Program-made: the position numbers and the translations under genes
DNA from: Mycocentrospora acerina
Taxonomy: Eukaryota; Ascomycota; Dothideomycetes; Pleosporales
Assembly (NCBI GenBank): GCA_022701365.1
Contig: JAKUHH010000084.1
Location: 620,001-684,000 of the forward strand
Direction of reading: 5' to 3'
Length of the DNA stretch: 64,000 bases
Shown here: piece by piece, positions 58,363-64,000 of the stretch
How the letters are laid out: every line of letters begins with the position of its first letter
Position numbering within the stretch: the stretch's first letter is position 1
Notes under the pieces: generated by a model
What the model was told of the DNA's origin: nothing
Seen by the model: only the letters and a program-made list of their open reading frames with translations
Databases searched by the model: none

Positions 58363-59432
58363 GCTTGCACGAATAATTGAAATTATCTATGAAATCAGAA
58401 TTGAGTTGAGGAAAACTCGAACAAAGCAAACTGTTCAGAATGCGCAAGCCGTGCGCGTTATTAAATTTTAAAGGTACTTAATATGAGTAGAATGATGCAA
58501 GAGTGCTAACGGGTACATCACATTAGTAAGTATTAGATAGTTCAGTCCGGTGATTTTAGAATAGATAGCGAACCGCTCGTCTGGCTAAAGTTAGGATTTC
58601 TCTCAATAGGAGAGTAATTAGTGATGGAATGCAAGATCGTATCAAATAAACGTGCTTAGCGCTGCGGCGTGGTAGCGTAAATATATCAAGATCACGAGTC
58701 GTGGCATGCAGTGATCCTGCAAGCTTCATGATGCATGTCTAAACCGTTGACAGTGTTGACGAGTGAGATCGCATTCTTTAACGCCAAACAGAGGAGGATT
58801 CTTCTTAGTACTCAGATTTTGGTCATCATCCATAGGGATTCTAATCTGCCAACAAACCTGCCAGCTTAATCACCTGCACAACGCACAACTTCATATCTTG
58901 CAAGATACAGGTGTTAAAGGTTGCGAAGTCCAAGGCAATCCTTGATCAAACCGCCTCATCTCACACGTTGACGGGACGTCATTAGCCCAATCTCATCAAG
59001 TCTTCTTCATTTATTTTAACACCGATCCTATGCGGCTATGCACGACTCTTCGATACTGAAATTCGTTTAACGAAGCAATAGATAGCTCAGATCACTGGTT
59101 TTAAACTGTACTGACAAGTAATCTCAGCGTGAGGAAAGATGCTTTGGTGTTGGTATTCGCCAATTTGAGCAACTCGGCGTAAAACCAGACGAATGTGTGC
59201 AGACAGTGACCTTGATTCTTGACAACTTGTTCTTTTTCACAATGCTCGCAGCATCATCAGAGAAAATAGTCACAATGATTGGGAAGACTAGAGTCGTGTC
59301 TATTAGATGTGGTACTTACGTTAACATGAAGCCTATAAGATAAACATCAAGAAGAATTAATTTCAGGACCATTAAACATTTCTTCTACTTCTTTTACAAT
59401 CAATTTCTCCTAAGCCTTCTCCATTATTGCTT
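58363..59432. other. AT-rich spacer between DUF3176-like copies 1 and 2
   Basis: It holds the copy 1 promoter on the left and the copy 2 3' region on the right. Bases 58656-58735 resemble 61874-61940 upstream of copy 2, and 59293-59410 resemble 63256-63396 downstream of copy 3, so the flanks are duplicated too. No other gene is seen. Confidence 0.7.
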
Positions 59433-61530
59433 CTATATCCACCCTGGAGGAGCACTACTTTTATAGGAAGGCATTGTCGGAGACTTGCGCAAAATGCTAT
59501 GTCCTGACACCCTCCATCCTAACTCTGGTAGCAACTTGATTCGAACCTTTCTTGTTTTCTCATGTGATTTGTTCCAAGCTGATGAATTAATGTGTTGCTG
59601 TGTTTCCTTCGGCAGCCCATACATAAGCGTAGGCATGACTGACGTTTTCCAAACTCCTGCTGTTGAATCCTTGGAAGTCCTAACGATGGTTGACATTAGA
59701 AATACCAGACTAAGGATTAATAGCGTAAGAGGAAAAGCAAGCCATCCCCAGATTATTGAGATGTAAATGTCCCATGTCCAGGTTTGTCCTTGAAGCATGA
59801 CTCTGCTTGTAGCTGATCTCATCACATTTGTCATCGCTGTCGCTAGTCTTTCCATATGCCTTGTGATATTATTAGGAGCTGTCCATGGGTTGAAATCAAG
59901 CTCTTGGATCCACGCAGGGCCACCCGACCAAGTTTTGTAGCGTAAAAGTGGTTTGTCAAGTTCACTCTGGCTGGTATAGAAAGCTGGAAAGATGTCCACA
60001 AAGCCTTGTATAATTGCGGATGCGCTACTGTTAGACATACCAAAATTTGTATGTATATGTTCGTTGGTATCAATATTTGGGGATACGACGATATCCTGTA
60101 CATAATAAATGTCTGTGCCATTCTCGAAATCAGTCCGGTAAGGAATCGCAATCCACGGAGTTGCACCGGGTGTAGTATTGAAGAATGTATCAAGGATCTC
60201 CTCCCGGTACTCTCCCCATTGATACATAGATTGCATCTTCTGAACGCACCAGGCTAAGACACACTCATGTGCTATAGGAGGCTCGTTACGGTACACGTTT
60301 GCTGCTGAACCATTCAACGCTGACACAATCAAGACATCAGCAATAGTATTACGCAGGTGCTTGAAGTTAATCGATCCGTTTCCGTAGAGGTACTTCCTAC
60401 TAAATAGTGAAGTAAGAGGTAGAGTTCGCATGAGTAGAGCTTCTCCTTTCGTAGAGTTTTCTGGTCTAACAATGTATCCTGACATCATCACAGGATCTTC
60501 GCTGGTCGCATTGAGAAAATAGCCACACGCCGTGGCGTTTGGGAAAATTTCTTCTTGGCCAAAACCACCTGGGAGATTTGAGGTCCAGTCCACTCGCTGG
60601 GTGAGACAGGCGGGCGTGAGATGAGCTGAGATGTCTACACATTGACTGCACACTCCTAGTGTTTCATAGGTGGGCCATGTACAGTTACTTGTTGGGCAAG
60701 ACTATTCAAGTCAGTCAATAGATCTATACATGTGGAGACGGTTAACATACAAGTGGAATTTTAGATTGAGTGCCATTGCCAACTTGTACTGGCTGACTTC
60801 CATTCGAATACGAAAATGTATCAATGAGATGAAGGATATCCCTGTCGTGCGCTTGTACCTCAAATCCTTCACGGTAGACTTTACTTTTACTTGGCTCGTA
60901 CCAGGTAGTCCGGGGCAATAAACTTATCCTACTCTGAAGGGTCCAACTGCCCGATAGATCAACCACCTGCTGGAAGAATGCATCGATCGCAAGCAGTAGT
61001 AATATTAGTAAAGCACCTAGAGCCGCTAAGGACCGACCCTTCGTCCGATAAAGCAGCATTAAAGCACCTACTGGACCTCTAGAAGCCTTGTCAAAGATCT
61101 CGAAATCCCATATAGCGTTAGATGTGTGGAACCAACTCCATTTTAGTTGACCAATTGCTTCAGACGTTGGTATAATCAGAGCAGCAGAGGCAATCTTTCC
61201 GAAAATGCTAATCAATGTTAGGATCATTGAGAATTGTGTCATCAATTGACCATTGACTTTTACGTATGCAATGACCATAGAACATATACATAATGCACTA
61301 ATAGACCAGCAGCTAAGCTCAAATATCCACCGCTTGAAAATGTTCCCAGAGGCGTTGTATTTGGCTATTTTTCGTTCAACTCGCTGCGTGAAATCTAGGA
61401 CTTGTTGCTCTTCAACAGGTGAATCAGGAGAGGTTGACGTTGATCGGCCATTCCGTGGCGGGGTCTGTGTATGTTGATGTTGTGTGGATGTTTTAGAACA
61501 AGATTGGTTCGCCTCTGATGTGATGATCAT
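59433..61530 (-). CDS. DUF3176-type fungal membrane protein, copy 2, 2 exons
   Basis: Exons 61530-60751 and 60701-59433 give 682 residues. It is a full paralogue of copy 1 with the same four hydrophobic segments, the matching motifs DFTQRVERKIAKYNASGNIF, IWDFEIFDKASRGPVGALM and NPWTAPNNITRHMERLATAM, and the same APPGWI end. The 49-bp intron falls between IPL and SCPTSNCTW; copy 1 reads through the equivalent place (IPLSCPTSFCDW) without an intron. The N-terminal tail is Ser/Thr/Gln/Pro-rich and diverged. Frames close, and no in-frame stop suggests decay, so this copy is probably functional. The cellular role is unknown. Confidence 0.85.
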
Positions 61531-62120
61531 ATCTGCACACTTATTCGAATTTGTTTAAAAAAGATGATGAGACTAGTAGTCGAGGTGCTGAGTAAATAGA
61601 AATAGATGCGTGCGTTTTTAGCGTTTAATTGTTTACGACTAGCAAACACAAGGTGCGTCTGAATTGCCCTGATATACAAGATTTCTAGTTGTTCCATCTC
61701 GGCCGTACATGATTATAGGCTGGGTGTTTGATTGGTATGTGTAATTTCCAAGCAGGCCTACAATAGCATGTCGTTTACGTTAGCTCAACAACCCCAATCT
61801 AAAAAGATTACTGCACACTAAGCGAGATATAAGCGCCAGGAACTAAGTGTGACTGCAACAAGCGCGAAAGTATTTAGCGCTGCGGCACAGCATTTCGATG
61901 CTTCGAGATCATAGCCACGACATGCGGCAACTCTGCATGAAGCATGAAGAAGATATACTCAACTCACCGCAGCCAGTGAAATTTCCTCTGGTGCCGCTAG
62001 CAGATGTACGAAAATGCTTGTGTTTAGCGGAGACTGCTGTGTTCCGGCTGTCGACGCCAACATCGTCTTATCTCGCAACACGGCTGTAGAGTCACCCAAA
62101 ACGGTTGTCATTGAAAGTTG

Positions 62121-62375
62121 ATGTTTGACAGTAGGCTTCAGAATAACCAGCACCAACAAGGTGGCGGCGGCCACAACTTCGGCCCGTACCCAAGCCACAA
62201 GCAGAAGCGGAATCGCGATGATGCCAAGCGCCGCCGCAATGACTCCCCGCCCCCTACGCTCGGAGCGAATCTTATTGCGAGGTACACGGTCACGGTTATT
62301 GACATTCATCAGAATCCTGTCATTTCGTCATCCTGCGCACTGAACTCCGCACGCTCACCGCCAATTTGCGAGTAG
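62121..62375 (+). CDS. Small hypothetical ORF or gene fragment, Gln/Gly-rich with basic nuclear-signal-like motif
   Basis: ATG 62121 opens 84 codons. The first 50 show strong G/C third-position choice unlike the surrounding AT-rich DNA, with a Gln/Asn/Gly/His-rich start (NNQHQQGGGGHNFG), a basic cluster (HKQKRNRDDAKRRR) and a Ser-Pro-Pro-Pro segment. A possible GT donor at AG|GTACAC near residue 57 could splice to CAG 62311. It may be a complete small gene, one exon of a larger one, or a fragment carried in by rearrangement. I do not recognise the source. Confidence 0.35.
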   Translation: MFDSRLQNNQHQQGGGGHNFGPYPSHKQKRNRDDAKRRRNDSPPPTLGANLIARYTVTVIDIHQNPVISSSCALNSARSPPICE

Positions 62376-62535
62376 ACATGGCAAGTGCTTCTTCTTTCTT
62401 TTCCAGACATGCATAATGCTAACAAGATGTCATGATTGCAACATATAGTTTGCATACGCTTCTACATTATATCTAGCACATGAAACATGATGATGTGCAG
62501 AAAACTATAATAATGCAACTTCTAGTAACTACAAT

Positions 62536-62665
62536 GACTGTGACGACTACAACAACTGTGACGACTACAACAACTGTGACGACTACAACAACTGTAACGA
62601 CTACAGCAACTGTAACAACCGTAACAACCACAACAACTGTAACAACTACAACAAATACAGCAACT
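62536..62665. repeat. 18-bp minisatellite (Thr/Val-coding unit)
   Basis: About six units based on GACGACTACAACAACTGT. They become more diverged and A-richer to the right (G to A changes in later copies). In one frame the array reads as a Thr-rich peptide, which is a repeat artefact. Confidence 0.85.
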
Positions 62666-63184
62666 ACAAATGCAAACCAAATAACTAATGGAAAGAAGAT
62701 ATAATTGTATAGATTGTGCAGAATATTAGAAAAGAATTTGTGTGAAGCTACTACGTTGAGTAATATTAATAAAGCTAGTCATCTAAGTTCAGGTGCATTT
62801 AGTCATTCATCTAATTTTCTTCTTTATGTTCCAATCATACCGTCCTGAGAAAATTAGATGTTTACGCAATAGTACAATCATCATTCATCAACTTCTCAAG
62901 TCCAATCCTATCCTCTCCTCGTCAGTATGTGCATATAATCACGATTCAGAGATCTGAAAAAATAGCACAGGAGCAGGCCAGAACCAGCCAGTTATTGGCA
63001 CTAGGAGATTGTGAACAGGAGAGAGGTGGCAATCGCTTGTCGAAGTTAGAGGATGAATGACCGAAGTTGATTAATAACGCAAGGCTATTCAAGGCAAATA
63101 ATTGTTAGACATGATTGCAAAGCGATTAGGTAACAACAATATTAAATCATGATCTCCAGCTTTTTGCTAATATTTGTGTTAGTC

Positions 63185-63253
63185 TTATATCCACCCTAGA
63201 GGTGCGCGAAGATTTGTGGGGGATAAGCATGACTGACCTAAGACCCTCCAACC
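63185..63253 (-). pseudogene. Relic of the C terminus of a fourth DUF3176-like copy
   Basis: Read on the minus strand, 23 codons begin GWRVLGQS and end APLGWI-stop. They match the GWRVSGHS start and APPGWI end of the intact copies, with a few internal codons missing. The rest of that copy is absent. Confidence 0.65.
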
Positions 63254-63432
63254 TTGTCGTGTCTATTAGTTGTGATACTCACCCAGAGAGGTTAGTATGT
63301 CGCCAGTATACTCGACGGTATGAAGCATGTAAGATGAACATCAAGAAGAATTAATTTTAAGACTAGTACGAATTTCTTCTACTTCTTTTACAATCTTTGG
63401 TTCTTAAACTTTCCCTATTTTTAATTTCATAT

Positions 63433-64000
63433 CTACCCTGGAGGAGCACTACTTTTATAGAAAGGTATTCTCGGCGACTTGTGTAAGTGGCTTTGTCCAG
63501 ATACTCTCCATCCCATATCTGGTAACAACTTGATGCGGATCTTTTTTGTTCCTTCCTGTGAGCTTTTCCAGAGTGAAGAAGAGTTGAGATGATGTTGTGT
63601 CTCTTTTGGTAGTCCGTATATGAGTGTAGGCATAGCAGATGTCTTCCATACTCCTGTGGCTGTGTCCCCAGATGTCTTGATTATAGTCAAGATCAGGAAA
63701 ATGAGACTGAGAATCAAAAGTGTAAAAGGGAACGCCAGCCACCCCCACCGGACGACTATGAAGACTTCTTGACCATACGCAGATCCTAAGACCATTTCGT
63801 TGCTTCGGTCCGTTGATCGGATTGTATTCGTCATCGCCGTGGCCAGTCTTTCCATGTGTCGCGATACATTATTCGGCGCCGCCCACGGATTGAAATCAAG
63901 CTGTCGTTGGTATGGTGGCCCAGACAACCAGCTGCTGTGGCGCATGATCGGCTTGGCGAACTCGTGATATACTGTGGCGAAGGATGGAAAAATCTCCTTA
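63433..64000 (-). CDS. DUF3176-type fungal membrane protein, copy 3, 5'-truncated by window edge
   Basis: The frame is open from the window end (base 63999) to a TAG at 63433-63435, giving 188 C-terminal residues. They include EIFPSFATVYHEFAKP, NPWAAPNNVSRHMERLATAM, the last membrane segment (WLAFPFTLLILSLIFLILTI) and the GWRVSGQSHLHKSPRIPF tail. The other copies end PGWI-stop; here the Trp codon TGG reads TAG, so the protein ends at PG, two residues short. That is a C:G to T:A type change. The N-terminal two thirds lie outside the window, so I cannot say whether this copy is intact. Confidence 0.8.
   Translation of the reverse strand, partial: KEIFPSFATVYHEFAKPIMRHSSWLSGPPYQRQLDFNPWAAPNNVSRHMERLATAMTNTIRSTDRSNEMVLGSAYGQEVFIVVRWGWLAFPFTLLILSLIFLILTIIKTSGDTATGVWKTSAMPTLIYGLPKETQHHLNSSSLWKSSQEGTKKIRIKLLPDMGWRVSGQSHLHKSPRIPFYKSSAPPG

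Larger units (their letters stand above)
61531..63432. other. AT-rich spacer between copies 2 and 3 with a coding-like island, minisatellite and a gene relic
   Basis: From left to right: the copy 2 promoter with the flank repeat at 61874-61940; a GC-rich coding-like frame at 62121-62375; an ACAACTGT(G/A)ACGACT-type minisatellite at 62536-62665; AT-rich sequence; a 23-codon relic of the family C terminus at 63185-63253; and the copy 3 3' flank. Confidence 0.65.

Noticed and set aside
1..64000. Secondary-metabolite cluster, CRISPR-like array, transposon or tRNA genes
   Set aside because: No synthase, transposase, integrase, regularly spaced palindromic repeats or tRNA cloverleaf could be supported by reading the sequence.

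Overview
The window is nuclear DNA of a filamentous ascomycete. The genes have short GT-AG introns (mostly 49 to 210 bp), the proteins are Pezizomycotina-type (nudF/LIS1 beside an XMAP215/Stu2 TOG protein, an AzgA purine permease, a fungal mitochondrial calcium uniporter, DUF3176-type membrane proteins), and gene order mixes strands with no operons. A dothideomycete such as a Pleosporales species would fit, but that is an inference; no rRNA or other marker is present.

Layout. 1-6 kb: the 3' part of a 2H-phosphoesterase (2'-5' RNA ligase-like) gene cut by the window edge, mannose-1-phosphate guanylyltransferase (+), and a Gfo/Idh/MocA oxidoreductase (-). 6-12.3 kb: a gene-poor stretch with no recognisable gene. 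12.3-25 kb: AzgA purine permease (+), DHBP synthase RIB3 (+), a repeat-filled convergent gap, Stu2 (-) head to head with nudF (+), then the calcium uniporter MCU (+). 26-41 kb: a run of minus-strand genes read KGD1, FBP1, an unknown 1325-aa protein, PAB1. 41-56 kb: TFB1 (+), a four-exon small unknown gene (-), a long disordered protein (+), a DnaJC28/DUF1992-like mitochondrial protein (-), an unknown conserved-looking protein (+) and mitochondrial ribosome recycling factor (-). 56-64 kb: an AT-rich accessory block with three tandem minus-strand copies of a four-helix membrane protein of DUF3176 type, the last running off the window.

The housekeeping genes serve cell-wall/glycosylation sugar supply (GDP-mannose), riboflavin synthesis, purine uptake, microtubule/dynein function, mitochondrial calcium, the TCA cycle, gluconeogenesis, mRNA poly(A) binding, transcription/repair and mitochondrial translation. 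Exon borders below were placed by hand from splice signals, and for every multi-exon model the reading frame was checked to close.

Points most worth a second look: the tandem DUF3176-like array with duplicated flanks, an intron present in one copy only, a nonsense change and a relic of a further copy; a 78-bp near-copy of the 3' end of nudF right after its stop; the shared promoter of two microtubule regulators; a four-exon gene at 44.5-45.3 kb visible only after splicing; and a GC-rich coding-like island inside the AT-rich block. I did not find a clearly new defence or biosynthetic system.
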